From Eulemur rufifrons (lineage: Eukaryota; Chordata; Mammalia; Primates; Lemuridae): a stretch of DNA of 64,000 nucleotides. The translations under genes and the position numbers were made by a program. How positions within the stretch are numbered: position 1 is the stretch's first letter; each line of letters begins with the position of its first letter. The stretch is taken from the NCBI RefSeq assembly GCF_041146395.1, contig NC_090990.1, forward strand, positions 41,116,001-41,180,000, in the 5' to 3' direction. This document shows, in pieces, positions 1-10,807 of this stretch. The notes below the pieces were generated by a model. The model was not told where the DNA came from, did not search any database, and was given only the letters and a program-made list of their open reading frames with translations.

Positions 1-584
1 ATGGTTTTGTCTAATATACCTCTTCTTGTACCTCAAGAAGAAAAAGGCCATTTTAACTTTAAACACCTTCATAAAGCACTTAGCATAGAGTGATGACTGC
101 CCGTTCTTGTGGAGGAAGTTAATCACAAATTCTTCCCCTCCCATCACTTCGTGGGGGACCTGCCAGGCAGAATTTATGCAGATGCAGCCTCCCACACTGG
201 TAGAATGCATATTTTTTGACTCTGCAAGTGAATTATTCATATAACCAACAGAGTTGAAGACTTTCTACATGGACTCAGTGAAGTATTCCTCTAAGTACTA
301 CCCCTGCCTAGCAATTGATAAAATAGCCTATAGTTACATGCTTTTAGGAGCCACATGTTTTATGATATCAAGGTAAAAACAGATTCTTGTAGAAAAGTTT
401 AACAAGTTTTAAAATCAGAAAGTCCTAGATTTAAACTTCAAATGCAACATTTTTCTAGCTGACCACTTTTAGTCAAACCACTCATCACCATTTTACCAAA
501 GATAAAACTGAGAGCTAAATGTCAGCAAAGAGCCTGCATATAGTAGGAATACAATATTAATATTTATAAATTCATATATGTAGC
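1..584. other. Unique A/T-rich sequence, no gene seen
   Basis: No recognisable repeat, splice-flanked open frame or RNA gene was found here. Open frames are short and broken. The stretch at about 500-570 faintly resembles the 3' end of an L2 or MIR (a 'catatagtaggaatacaatatta' type phrase, shorter than a confident match) but is too decayed to call. Confidence 0.5.
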
Positions 585-723
585 TTGATTGCTCTGGGCT
601 TCAGTTTCCTCTTTTATAAACCAGAAATTATATGATGGAGTTATATAAATAGGAATATAGCATATATTACATAAATGTATCACTTTAAACATAAGCTTCA
701 GTTTTCTCATTTGTAAAATGGGA
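585..723 (+). repeat. MIR fragments (two)
   Basis: Two copies of the MIR core phrase (cttcagtttcctc...tataaa at about 600-620, and cttcagttttctcatttgta at about 697-716) lie in the forward direction, each followed by MIR-like A/T-rich sequence. Both are strongly diverged, as expected of an ancient tRNA-derived SINE. Confidence 0.65.
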
Positions 724-841
724 TTATCTGTGCTTTGTCAACTCATTTGATCCTAGCAGCTCTGAGAGGCAAAGTAAGTGAAGCCTCTTTGTGAAGCACT
801 TTCCTCTGTGATAACACCCATCATTAGTAGCTCTAATCATA

Positions 842-1050
842 GGGTATGGGAAAGAACACAGGCTCTGAGTTCTGGAAGTCCTGGATTCAAATTCTGGCTC
901 TGCCACTTACTAATTGTGGGGGGCATTAGCTAATTCCAGAATGTCTTTGATCCCTTGTTTCCTCCTCTGTAAAAAGGGGGTCCCTTCATTGTAGGGTAAC
1001 TGTCAAGATTAAGCGGGATCCTGTCTGAAAGAGTACTTGGAACGTGGCAG
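842..1050 (+). repeat. MIR SINE, near full length
   Basis: The element reads through the MIR order: a heading (gaacacaggctctgag), a tRNA-related part (ctggctctgccacttacta), the core (tttcctcctctgtaaaaagg), then a tail (aggataac-like, 'agagtacttggaacgtggca'). It is one of the best preserved MIRs in the window. Confidence 0.85.
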
Positions 1051-1554
1051 CACCTTTTCATTCGTTGCCTCGGCCCCCCCTTAGGTGTTGGTGTTTTGCC
1101 CAGCACCTGAGAGAAGGTATGAGATGTGTGATTGAGCTTTCTTTACTGGCAAGCATAGCTGTTTCTTGTTCTACTGTTTCCAGTTGGGAATGGCTCTACC
1201 GTAACAAAGTGACAGACAATGGGAGGGAAAGTAGGCTTTGGGCGCTTAGATGCCTGTTCTCTGCGATGTCACAATGTTGTCAAGAACTATCTTTATTCCC
1301 TGATTGTCCTGGAGAAGAGAAACATAAAAGCCTTATGCATGGTTTTAATTCTCATTCCAGAGAGGAACAGTGGGTTCTTTCTCCAGCTGTTCTGTCCTTA
1401 CTGGGGAGGAGTCCAGGGACATATTTCACAGCTAAGTCAACTGCTTTTCTTCAAACGCAGATTTAAGTCTTGAGCACAATGAATCACTATCTTGCACAAT
1501 TAAGACCATCATCCACTTTCCTAATAGGCCTTCACTTCAAAGAGGGACTCATTC

Positions 1555-1627
1555 ATCTTTCAAGGATTTATTTAGCACCTACTACATATCAAATGCTGTT
1601 CTGACAGCTCAGGGAGAGGCAAACAGA
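1555..1627 (-). repeat. L2 3' end fragment, reverse
   Basis: The phrase tttagcacctactacatatc is the reverse of the L2 tail that normally reads 'catagtaggtgctcaataaa'. The fragment abuts a forward MIR directly. Confidence 0.65.
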
Positions 1628-1762
1628 GCAGTATGATGTGGTGCAAGGGGCCGTAGTTCTGGTGCTAAGAAACTTGGGTTCACCTCCTGGCCTTTCTGTG
1701 CAACCTCTTCGCATCTGGGGTATAACAGTTCCTGTTTCATAGGATGGTTCTGAGGCATGTGG
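1628..1762 (+). repeat. MIR SINE fragment
   Basis: A forward MIR pattern is visible: 'agtatgatgtggtgcaag', 'ttgggttcacctcctggc', a core, then 'aggatggttctgaggca'. It is diverged but ordered. Confidence 0.65.
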
Positions 1763-1774
1763 TATGTTGGCAGC

Positions 1775-1970
1775 CGTCCTAGGTTCAGACAGACCTGGCT
1801 AGAACCCTAGCCATGCAGTTACTATCATGTGGCCTTGGGCAAGTCACTTTACTTCTTTGAGACTCAGTTTCTTCCTCTGCAAAGTAGAAATAGTAAAGCA
1901 TCTGTTGAAAGACTGGTTTTTCTGGATGGTTCAGAGCTAAGAGTAGCAAAGGAAAGCACTTTATGAAGTT
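1775..1970 (+). repeat. MIR SINE
   Basis: The clear forward MIR core contains tgtggccttgggcaagtcac and 'gagactcagtttcttcctctg'. The tail runs into 'ggatggttcagagctaagag'. This is a second MIR immediately after the previous one. Confidence 0.8.
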
Positions 1971-3014
1971 CAAGGCAGGGAGAAGATCTTTCCAGACGAA
2001 TTGGACTCCACTCTGAACTCTAACTCTTCTAGAAGTTAATTCTTTTGCTCATCTCCTGATAAGACCTGCCTGAGGCAGGCTGCAACAAGACTAGAATCTT
2101 TGTACCTGTTCTTTCCAGTACTCTGGGAAACTAATCCTTGGTTGCTAAAACGCAAAGTGAAAACAAACTGGCTTATCAAGGTAACTTTTGCAGATTGCTT
2201 GCCCTTGTGGTGGGTCTTCCCTCCTCTTGGTGGTGGACCTCCCTCTGGCTTTGCTCTGTGGGTGCAGACCTGTGCTTTGTGTGACTTAAGGGCCCACCGT
2301 CTCTCCTCTCCCAGCTCTTGCTACCAGGTTATTTCAGTGAAAGGGTGTCTCTCTGGGGTGTTCCCTCTAGCTGGGGCCAGAGTTCCCATTCTTTGGCTCA
2401 ACCTGCACATGCAAACACATCAACCAAATCCTGGCGTCCTGAACTGTGGTTAGTCTGGGCCCAGTGGCCTTTCTGGGCAGGGCGCTGTGAGTCAAGTGTG
2501 GAAAGTTCGCATCGCCACTGTCCTGGATCTAAGTGTCCCCATCCCTCCACCCTTGGAGAGGCTGGAGGGTGGAGGCCTCTTTAAGGCTCTACAAAGATTT
2601 TCCACAGGGCAGGATATAGGAGCTCCAGTGGAGGCCAAACCTGCCCTGGAGTCTGGCTGGTGGCAGGATCAAGGGTGTGGCGATCTCTCTAGGGTTCCAC
2701 TCACTGGAAGTAATGTGCACGGAGCTTTTTTGAGGAGCAATGGAAGGAGGAAGGCTTGAGGGCCTAACGGAGAAGTTGAAGATGTTAGGGAGGGTGAAGG
2801 ACAGTCTGGCATCAGCATGCCTGCGGTCTGGAAAACTGGGACAGGACAGGTAGATGGTGGATATTTATAAAGCGTGAAAGTGAGATTTGATCCATTGATG
2901 CCCCAGGCAGGGGCATTTCTTGTCATACACCTCCAGGTATCGTGAGATTTCAAGGCACCGATTTTAGAGGCCACTCTGTCAGCTTTTCAGGTCTGATGCC
3001 TACTTGGGAGATGG
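1971..3014. other. About 1 kb unique sequence, no gene seen
   Basis: Open frames of about 90-117 codons overlap each other in different frames here (for example 2100-2453 and 2318-2584). They have no recognisable domain, no plausible paired splice sites and a proline/serine/cysteine-rich composition typical of chance frames in G/C-moderate DNA. No repeat family was recognised. Confidence 0.5.
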
Positions 3015-3145
3015 TTCCAAGCTCTTCCCTCTGAAAGCCTCAGTTTCCTCATTTGTAAAAAGGGATAGTGGCAATTCTTGCCTCAGATCCTGGGTGCTGA
3101 GGTCAAGTTGGATGTCAAAATGTGAAATTCTTCAAAAACCCTAAA
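3015..3145 (+). repeat. MIR SINE fragment
   Basis: The forward MIR core (agcctcagtttcctcatttg followed by taaaaagggat) is clear. The tail after it is diverged. Confidence 0.75.
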
Positions 3146-4077
3146 CCCTGGGAAATTGTTGGAAATCAAGAAAGAACACAACCAGCTTGTGAAAGCCTGA
3201 GGGAAAGGGGGTGATGGGGCAGTTTATGGTGCCAGCCGGGACTGTGGACGGCAAACGTGGCTTCCAGTGGGCTCTTTGTTCAACACAGAACATTCCTATT
3301 AATTAGCTGGTTTTTGAAGTGGTCCCTCCCACGGGTGTCCACTGTGTCTGGTCAGTGGAGGCTGTGGCCTGTGCACACCCACCACGATGGAGGAGTTCAA
3401 GGCTATTTGTGACAGCTGGGACATCACAAACCTAGAAAGGCTCTTCCTTCCCACGAAGAGAGGTTGATCCCAAAACGTGGCCTAGCTGGAGCTCTGAAAC
3501 TAGCTCCCAGGTGTCTTAGAAATACTTGGGGAGGAAGAAAAAAAAGTTTGTCTTCTTCGAGCCTTTGATAGCTCCCTTCCATGCACCCCTCACACTCCTT
3601 TTGAAAACAGAGGTTTGTTTTGAGTTCATGGAATCATGGAATTTTGGATCTGGGTGGTGGTGGGAAGACTTCGTGTTCATCGCATCGGGCAAGGGGCTTA
3701 CCTGAGGTTGCAGAGCTATGCCGTGTTGGGCGACAACCTGTTTCCTTCTTCTTAGTGAAGATCCTACGGTCTACTAAGAAGTGGGTCCAAATCTACCTCT
3801 CACCCTTAGGATAACTCCTACAGGCATTGAGGATTTCTTGGGACCTTCATATCAGGTTTCTTAGGAAGAGAGAGCAGTAAGCTGTCTGTGGCCTCAGGCA
3901 TCCTGATGCTCATATCTTCTGAGTCTGGTGGCCGCCCTGGTCCTGCTGCCACTCTCCCTGCTCATCATCTGCTCCTGCCACCAGGGCTTGGACTAAGGCG
4001 AAGCAGGAGAGCAAGGCCGCTGACTCAGCTGGCAGTGGCCGGTCTGACAGGGAGCAACTCCTTAAATTGTGCACCCT
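3146..4077. other. Mostly unique sequence, no gene seen
   Basis: A weak reverse MIR-like or related repeat may lie at about 3625-3790 (agcttacctgaggttgcaga-type text). The block at 3200-3480 is unique and smooth in texture, so it is a possible conserved non-coding segment. The 11-base T-MARE-like palindrome at 4019-4029 is listed separately. Confidence 0.45.
4019..4029. promoter_or_regulatory. T-MARE / AP-1-like palindrome (candidate)
   Basis: gctgactcagc is a perfect 11-base palindrome and matches the inner part of the Maf recognition element with an AP-1 core (TGACTCA). Single motifs of this length arise by chance in 64 kb, so function is only a possibility. Confidence 0.2.
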
Positions 4078-4425
4078 GAGTGCTTTGCTCGCTTACCCTG
4101 ATGCCAGCCTTCCCTCGCCTGGTCTCCCTCAAACATGCCGTGACCCTCCTGCCTCAGGGCCCTTGTCTTTGCTGCTCCTGTTGCCTGGAACTGCGTGGCT
4201 GCTCCCGCTGCCCTCCATCTGGGCTCCACGGTCACCTCAGAGGGAGCTTTCCCAAGGCAGGGTGGCCGTGCCCGGCCCTCCATCCCTCGCTCAGTTTGAT
4301 CTTCCACCCCAGCACTGGACAGCTCCTGACACACATTTGCCTCTTGTCTCTGTCCTCCAGCCCGTGTGGATGAAGCCCAGGACCTGGCAGACAGCGAGTA
4401 GACCCTCAATACACCTTGGTTGCCT
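4078..4425 (+). repeat. L2 LINE 3' region
   Basis: The L2 phrase order is visible: a 'ctcgcttaccctgatgccag'-type start, then 'cctcagggcccttgtctttg' (consensus 'cctcagggcctttgcacttg'), 'tgcctggaactgcgtggctg', and further on 'gacctggcagacagcgagta' and 'ccctcaatacacc' at the tail. Long open frames across this segment (to 4681) are chance frames through L2. Confidence 0.75.
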
Positions 4426-4839
4426 CCAGGGTGAACGGGAGATGCCTTTCTTGCCTCCTCCTTCAAGATGTGACTTTCTGTTCCCTGGGTCACTCTGGCT
4501 AGTTCTTTGGTTTCACTGTCTCCATCAGAATCTCCCCAAACTATGCAGCCTTATAGTGCTTCGATTAACCAAGTTTATAACACACACTCAGAACTCTTTA
4601 AAAACATTTAATTTCATCTCATTTTTTGTATTTAAAAAAACCCTCTATCCCATAACTGGCTACCTAGAGGCAAAATGTTGATTGAGGTTGTCCCCTGTCT
4701 TTTACATGCCTCTGCTAAACTCTCAGTGAGATGGTGGGAAGTGGTGGCTGCTCATCTTGCAGAGGAGGTGCAGCCCTCGGGCCCCACCCGGGGATGCTCT
4801 GGCACAACAGCTTGTGCCGTCGTCATCCTCTCTTCACTC
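4426..4839. other. Unclassified sequence, no gene seen
   Basis: A/T-rich sequence at 4560-4660 is followed by a G/C-richer segment. No repeat or gene was recognised. A 208-codon open frame (4675-5301) starts here, but its second half lies in L2-like sequence and it has no recognisable domain. Confidence 0.4.
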
Positions 4840-5300
4840 AGAAACTGCCACGGCCCCCTTTGCCTGCAGACGAAGGTCCAAGTCCTCCACAGGGCACTTG
4901 CAGTCCCACCACACGGGCCCAGCCCTTCCCGTCCTTCCTCCCTCTTGCACCCTGAGAAACCTTTCCCCAGCCAGACTTGTCTCCTCATTAACTGTCCACT
5001 ATCTGTGTCTGCAGCTCCCTCCCCTAGAAACCTCATCATCTCCACAGCCTCGACTCCCCACCCTGCCCGATTCTCTTTCCAGGCCTCCGCTGCAGCTCAA
5101 ATCTCAAATTGCCTGATGACATCGCAGCCTTGCCTGCAACTCAAATCAGCATGGCCAGAGCCTGCCTTCATTTTCTCTCCCCAAACCGTCCTCCTCCCCC
5201 AACCCCATTTCTATCGGGAGTCCCACCATTCTCCTGGACATCCAAGTTGGAAATCTCAGAGTCTGATTAGCTTTTCCTTTTCTTTTGTCACCCACAGCTA
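4840..5300 (+). repeat. L2 LINE fragments
   Basis: L2 internal text can be followed at about 5090-5270 ('ccaaaccgtcctcctccccc', 'ctcctggacatccaagttgg'). A less certain L2 segment lies before it at about 4865-5000. The order suggests two separate pieces. This explains the long serine/proline-rich open frames here. Confidence 0.55.
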
Positions 5301-5393
5301 ATGAGTCACCACATCCTGTCAATGCATCCTAATTGATAGCTATCGGTATCGACTGGGCACAGATCCACCCTGTGTCAAGTATCTTTGATTACC

Positions 5394-5612
5394 CAGTAAG
5401 TCCTCACATAACACCACTGGTAGGTTCTCAGAAACTGCTACTTTAAGCAAAATGAAGTACAACGAAACCAACTGATTTTTTTCTCATCAAGGTTATAGCA
5501 AAACAAAGCCAAAGTTGAAGAAAAGACATTATTGGAGGACCTGCTGTATGTTGTTTCACTTAAAGTCACAGTTTCCAACGACCTATTGACGACATTAAGT
5601 GAGGACTTACTG
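5394..5612. mobile_element. Tigger-type MITE with intact terminal inverted repeats
   Basis: The element starts cagtaagtcctcacataaca and ends in ttaagtgaggacttactg, so the outer 14 bases are perfect inverted repeats and the match continues with one change. A TA follows the right end, as expected for a Tc1/mariner-class insertion, and the left flank (..ttacc) has decayed. At 219 bp with no transposase it is a non-autonomous deletion derivative of the Tigger group. The exact subfamily is not assigned. Confidence 0.85.
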
Positions 5613-5679
5613 TATTAGCTACAATCTCCAAAATAAAGCTGCATGTTACTTAGGGTATAGATGAAGCAAGTACAACACA

Positions 5680-6060
5680 GGGACCCAGGTATTCAGTGAC
5701 TTAAACAAAGCAGATGTTTATCCTTTTCTGTAACAGTCCAGAGGTAACGGTCCAGGTTGAGCAGGACTTCTCTGTTCTACTGGGACAGCCAGGAACCCAG
5801 GCTAGTAAGTCAGTCTGTCATCTGCGTTGTGTGACATTGTGACTGCTATTGTTTCCATTTTGCAATCTGCAGAAAGAGTTAAAGAGAGGGAGCCTCTGGT
5901 AAATAGCTGAGTCTATCTTTAGGAGTGACCTGAATTGCACACCTTCCTTCTGCCTGTGTCCACCTGGTCTGAGCTTAGTCTTAGGACCACATTTAGCTGC
6001 AAAGAAATCTGGGAAATGTAGCCTCTAGCTGGTGGCATGTGTGCCCAAATGGTGATGGGG
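5680..6060 (-). repeat. Ancient LTR-like interspersed repeat, reverse
   Basis: Text such as 'cagtgacttaaacaaagcag', 'gtaacagtccagaggtaac' and 'gctgcaaagaaatctgggaa' matches a widespread mammalian repeat of the ERVL/MaLR LTR type, read on the reverse strand. The copy at about 57225-57420 looks related. The family name is not assigned. Confidence 0.45.
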
Positions 6061-6114
6061 GTTCGATCATAAAAAGGAAGAAAAGGAGACTGAATACTGG
6101 TGGCTATTGTTGCC

Positions 6115-6235
6115 TTCCTTTTAAAGGAAGCGGAGGCTTAGAGAACAGAAGTCCCAGACCTTGTTAGGACTGGCTCCCAGGTCTGCCCAACCTGAAGATT
6201 TTCTATTGCCCTATAATGTCACTAGAAATAGCACA
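6115..6235 (-). repeat. MIR fragment, reverse
   Basis: 'ggcttagagaacagaag' and 'ggctcccaggtctgccc' follow the reverse MIR order. The fragment is weak and diverged. Confidence 0.4.
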
Positions 6236-6504
6236 GGTGTGACCAGTAATAAGTGATGTCAGAACTAAGAGAGAGATGACCATAAGCCTGAGCTATCTAG
6301 GCAGATTTCACAATGGAAGAATGGTTTGAAGGAAGGAAGGGAGGGGTCTGGTTATACAGAAAAGAGGAGAAAGAGAAATATGATTATATCTTCTTAGCAG
6401 GTGGGTTTTTAAACTATCTTTACATTTAGTCACTTCAAATCAACAAACACTCCTTGAGTGCCTCGTCTGTAAAACGTCAAGTTCAGGGGAGGATACAATG
6501 ATAA

Positions 6505-7085
6505 GATATGAGCAGAATCCTGCCTGAAACCCTTCAGTGTCTGCATTACCTTCAGGTTGTAACCCACGTACCTTCGCCCACCCACGGGCCCTCCATGATC
6601 TGGCCCCATCTGCCTCGAGCCCTCTCTCTCCCTGCTCATTCTCTTGCACTGCCTTGCCACGGCTGGCCTGGGTGCCCCTGGGCCTGTGTACATACCCAGA
6701 AAAGTCTGTCCCCACTGCCTTCTGGGTAATGGCAGTTTGTATTTCATGACAGCTTGGCGGGATTCTTCTCCCAGAGGACTTCCCTGGCCCCTTTCCTCTC
6801 CTAGCTAGGTTCAGGGATTCCTTTGTGCCTGTGGGTGTTGCATTCTCCTATCCTAGCACTTAGAAAATATTATGCATAAGACATTTGTGAGCACGGCTTC
6901 CGCTAGCGTATGCACCCCGTATGAACTCCACTACAGCTCCTTTATCTTAGAGACTCCAGCCCCGAGTGCAGAACAAGAGAGAAAAAATACTGGTCTCCCC
7001 TTAAGACTGCACACTCCTTGAAGGGTGGCCCGTGATAGTTTTATTCATCATTCGTTTCGCTCAATGCATACAAAAATAACTCCCA
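6505..7085 (+). repeat. L2 LINE 3' region
   Basis: The forward L2 order is visible: 'cttcaggttgtaacccacg', 'ccctccatgatctggcccca', 'cctggccc', 'cctagcacttagaaaatatt', then 'agactgcacactccttgaag' (the 'ctgtgagctccttgagggc' part of the consensus). The copy is interrupted around 6900-7000. Overlapping 60-106 codon frames on both strands lie within it. Confidence 0.75.
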
Positions 7086-7119
7086 TACTCTGCAGATTGG
7101 ACTCAGTGCTTTAGTTGGT

Positions 7120-7500
7120 TGTATTAGTTGGCTAGGGCTGTCATAACAAAGTATCACAGACTGGGTGCCTTAGGCAACAGAACTTACTTTCTCACAATTC
7201 TGGAGGGTGGAAGTCTGAGATCAAGGCGTAGGCAAGGCTGTTTCTTCCGAAACCTCTCTCGTTGGCTTGCATATGGCTGTCCTCTCCCTGTGTCTTCATG
7301 TAGCCTGCCATTTGTGTCTGTGTTCTGATCTACTCTTACACGATCACTGGACATACTGGATTAAGGCCCACCCTAACGACCTCATTTTACCTTAATGACC
7401 CATTTAAAGACTCTATATCCAAATACAGTCTCATGCTGAGGTCCTGGAGGTTTGGTATTCAACATAGGAATTACAAGGGGGACACAATTCAGCCATAACA
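7120..7500 (-). mobile_element. MLT1-type MaLR solo LTR, reverse
   Basis: A complete 381-bp LTR starts tgtattagttggctagggct and ends cacaattcagccataaca, which on the reverse strand is the usual TGTTATGG...CTAATACA. Internal MLT1 phrases include 'ctggagggtggaagtctgag' and 'aaggcccaccctaacgacct'. No internal retroviral sequence flanks it, so it is a solo LTR. The direct flanks (ttggt / ctggc) have decayed. Confidence 0.85.
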
Positions 7501-8119
7501 CTGGCATAAATTGTTGTGGGGCAGAAAAGAGAGAAGAATAGATTCTGACCAGGGAGGGAAGGGGAGTGTTTCTGGGGAATGTTTGCAGGAGTGCTCAGGA
7601 CTGTGAGCTCCTCAAGGGAAAGATTGTGGCTCATTCTTCTCTGTGTTCCTCATGTCTAAAGCAGGGTACGGTTTGCAGGAGGTGCTCGTAAGACAGCCTT
7701 GAATAAATAAACGAACACGCCAATGAATGAAGTAGCATTTGGTCTAACACTGCTGCTATGTGGGTGCCATAACTGCTAGCAGGATAGCAGCTCTCTGTTT
7801 CTGTGGGCTTTCTTCTCCCCTTCAGGGTCAGAGAGCACGGCTCCATGTTTCTCATTTGCCTCCAACAATGGCCATCAGGATCAAAACGTTCCAACCCAAT
7901 TAAACATTTGGGTGGTTGGGACCCACCCAAGGAAAACAAGTGTGTGCTCAATCAAATCTTTTATTTGGAAAATGTTTGCAGCTGACAGACCTGGGCCCCT
8001 TGTCATTGCCTGGCTCTTGGATCCTGTTGTTAAAAGCCAGAGTGGAAATTTAGGAAAATAAGAACAACTTAGATTTAAACATGATAATCCTTCAAATCTG
8101 TTAAATTCTTTACAGTTTT

Positions 8120-8400
8120 TACAGAAGGCTTTCACTTCCATGATTAGATTTGACCCTCACATCAGCTCTGTGAAGTAGGTAACAGAAAGAGAACGGGCTT
8201 AGGGGTTCAGATTTAGGTTCTAGTCCTGGCTCGACCAGGTGGTGGGGGGAGCACTTGGGCAGATCAACTTATTCCTTTAAGATCTGATTTTCTCATTTGT
8301 GCAGTGGAGACAAAAATATTGATCTCTTAGGGTTGTTTTGAGGATTAGTGGATACCAGGGATCAGGAGAAGCCTGGCATGTTCTGGCCACTCCAAAAATA
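8120..8400 (+). repeat. MIR SINE (plus short reverse MIR piece)
   Basis: A forward MIR runs from about 8185: 'gaacgggcttaggggttcag', 'ttctagtcctggctcgacc', 'gatctgattttctcatttgt', 'tagggttgttttgaggatta'. A short reverse MIR-like piece ('gaccctcacatcagctctgt') precedes it at 8140-8180. Confidence 0.75.
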
Positions 8401-8439
8401 AAGCAAAACTTGAACCAGAATTGGAATCTTTGTCCTCCC

Positions 8440-8560
8440 TGTCTCTCCCTTTTCTTTTGTAAAATGGAGAGAATACAGTAAATACTTCATAGGATTGGGG
8501 CAATTAAATGAACGATGCATGTGTAAGTGCTCAGTCAAGTTTAGCTGTGATTACTTCTTA
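8440..8560 (+). repeat. MIR fragment
   Basis: Forward core and tail are visible: 'cttttgtaaaatggagagaa', 'ttcataggattggggcaatt', 'gtgtaagtgctcagtc'. Confidence 0.6.
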
Positions 8561-8654
8561 GACTCTGATACCCAGCTTCCTTCTGAATGTGTAAACTTTA
8601 AATTACCTTTGACCCTGAAGAAAATCTTGTAACTTCCAATTGTAGGAGAAATTG

Positions 8655-8845
8655 GCAGACGTATGGAAAGAACACCAGACTGAGAATGAAAAGCCTGGGT
8701 TTGGGTCTGTTTCTGATGCTTCCTTGCTGTGAGACCTTAGGCAAGTCACTTTCTTTTTCTGGGCCTCAAGTTCCTCATCTGTGCAATGAGCAGAATGGAC
8801 CAAGCGAATGCTCCTTACAGCCCCCAAGAGTCTATATGGTTAGAC
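8655..8845 (+). repeat. MIR SINE
   Basis: A well-ordered forward MIR: 'aacaccagactgagaatgaa', 'cttgctgtgagaccttaggc', 'aagtcactttctttttctgg', 'gcctcaagttcctcatctgt'. The open frames on both strands here are chance frames in the MIR. Confidence 0.8.
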
Positions 8846-9569
8846 CACAAATCTTTTGCCCAAGTGCAGTAAAAATCTTTAGCACCTAAAAGGGAAAGTG
8901 TAATCAGAATTTTTCTGATTTACAAGTACTCAACCAAACAAAACCCTACTTTCTAAGAGCTCTTTGATGTTTAAGCTGCCTTAAGGAGTCTTTTTTTGTT
9001 TTAAGGGGCATTTTAAAGCTTTTCTTCTTAGAAACAGGAAATCAGATTTTGGCAAGGGGGAACGAAATTCGAACACACCAAGACTTGGGGTGGGGGGGGC
9101 AGTTGGTTTGTTTTCAGTCGAAAGGATTCTAGAAGGTTCCTGAGATTGGCAAGAGGTGGCCTAGGCCACCCTGACTCAGCCTCCCAAGGGTTTGCCAAGG
9201 CAAAAGTGGTGCGGACGTGTGGGGCGGTGGCTCGGGAAGTGAGCCCGAAGCGTTTCCCCAGCCTTTCAGGACTTGTTGAGTGTTTTCCTTTTGCCCTCCG
9301 CCCCATGTCTTTTTTTCTTTCTCTTTTGTGATATTTGGCAATCCAAATCGCCAAATACCTTAAGTGATCTCTAATGAAAATATTTTTCACTAGATGATCA
9401 GTTTTCCCTTCCAGAAAAAGAGAAAGAAAAGAAAAAAAACAAATACATAAATGCATGTGGCAGAAAGCGGGTTCCAGTTCCCTCTTTGAAAAGCTCCTGA
9501 AAGTTCTGTCGAGCCAAGTGACTCGAAGTTAAGCCAACTTAACTACGAAGTTAAGTAGTCATCAAACAG
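8846..9569. other. Unique block with regulatory-looking motifs
   Basis: No repeat was recognised. At 9155-9170 there is a perfect 16-base palindrome (ggtggcctaggccacc) and directly after it an AP-1/NF-E2-like tgactcagc, then a GC-box-like ggggcggtgg at about 9218-9230. An 8-bp stem (acttaact / agttaagt) with a 4-base loop lies at 9537-9556. The 142-codon reverse frame has no recognisable domain. Any function is inferred from texture only. Confidence 0.35.
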
Positions 9570-9730
9570 GTGACTGAGGTGGTGGAGGGAGGTCTCAGCT
9601 CTGCCTCCCAGCAGCCCAGTGACTTGGAACAGGTCCCTTTCCCGCTCTGAGCTCCTCACCTACAAGGTGGAGAAATGAGGACTGTGCCACAGGGCTCCTA
9701 ATAAAGTCACGCGGGATCGTGCATGCTCTG
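9570..9730 (+). repeat. MIR SINE
   Basis: A forward MIR: 'gtctcagctctgcctcccag', 'cagtgacttggaacaggtcc', 'gagctcctcacctacaaggt'. Confidence 0.7.
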
Positions 9731-9939
9731 TGTCCCCAGATCCACCGGCTTGCGTGGACCAGCAGCGCTTTTGTCGATTGGCCAGTCTGCTCCTTGTCTT
9801 CCCACAAGGACCGGTGTGGATGCTGCAGGCATGGAGGGTGCTGTGGAAATGGAACCTGGGCCACGAGCTGGGCACCTAGGTGCTGCTGCTTCTCCTTCTC
9901 CCTTTTAAATTATGGCAAAAAAAAAACAAAAAACAAAAA

Positions 9940-10695
9940 CTCCCCACATATTATAATAAAGTTTACTCTCCTAACAACTTTCAAGTATACATTTCAGGAG
10001 TGCCCATTGCATTCACATCGCTGTGTAACGGATCTCTAGAACTTTTTCATCTCGCAAAACTGAAACTCTATACCCATCAAACAACAATTCCCTGTTCCCC
10101 CTACGCCATCCCCTTGGCAACCACTGTTCTACTTTGGGTCTCCACGATTTGGGCTAGTCTAGATATCTCATATAGGTGGAATTGTGCAGTCTTTCTGTGA
10201 CTTATCTCACAAGCGGCTTATTTCACTTGGCATAATGCACTTAAGGTTCATCCACGTTGTAGCATGGGGCGAGATTCCCTTCCTTTTTAAGGCTGAATAA
10301 TATGCCGTTGTATGTATAGTCTACATTTTCTTTATCCGCTCATCTGTCAGTGGGCATTTGGGCCACTTCCGCCTTTTGGCTGTTTGTGACTAATGCTGCA
10401 GTGAACCTGGGCGTGCAGATATCTCTTGGAGACCCTGCTTTCGATTCTTTTGGGCATATACCCCAAGTGGAATTGCTGGATCATATGGTACTTCCACTTT
10501 TAGTCTTTTGAGGAATCTCCATACTGTTTTCTAAAGCAGATACACCATTTTACTTTCCCACCAGCAATGCACAAGGGTTATAATTTGTCCACATCCTCAC
10601 CAACTTTTGTAATTTTCTTTTTTTTTTTTTTTTCAGTAGTGGCCATCCTCATGGGTGTGAGGTGATATCTCATTGTGGTTTTAGGACCTAGCTTC
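9940..10695 (-). mobile_element. L1 LINE 3' portion, reverse
   Basis: Typical reverse L1 phrases run in order: 'tttactctcctaacaacttt', 'ccttggcaaccactgttcta', 'tatttcacttggcataatgc', 'ggctgaataatatgccgttg', 'atataccccaagtggaattg', 'ccaccagcaatgcacaaggg' and 'tttgtccacatcctcaccaa'. This is the C-terminal ORF2 region and 3' side of an old (L1M-class) copy. A run of T follows at 10618-10635. It is too diverged to encode protein. Confidence 0.85.
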
Positions 10696-10807
10696 TAATG
10701 TGCTGTTGTCACTTTGGTGTAATGTCCACTTGTTTCCAGGGGGCTGGTGGCAGCCCTGTCTAGAGTGACGACCAGGACGCAGGCCATGAACATACGTGGT
10801 TCCCAGG

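Noticed and set aside
4067..5301. Two long overlapping forward frames (204 and 208 codons)
   Set aside because: They run largely through L2-like sequence, are rich in serine and proline, have no domain, and compete with reverse frames of similar size.
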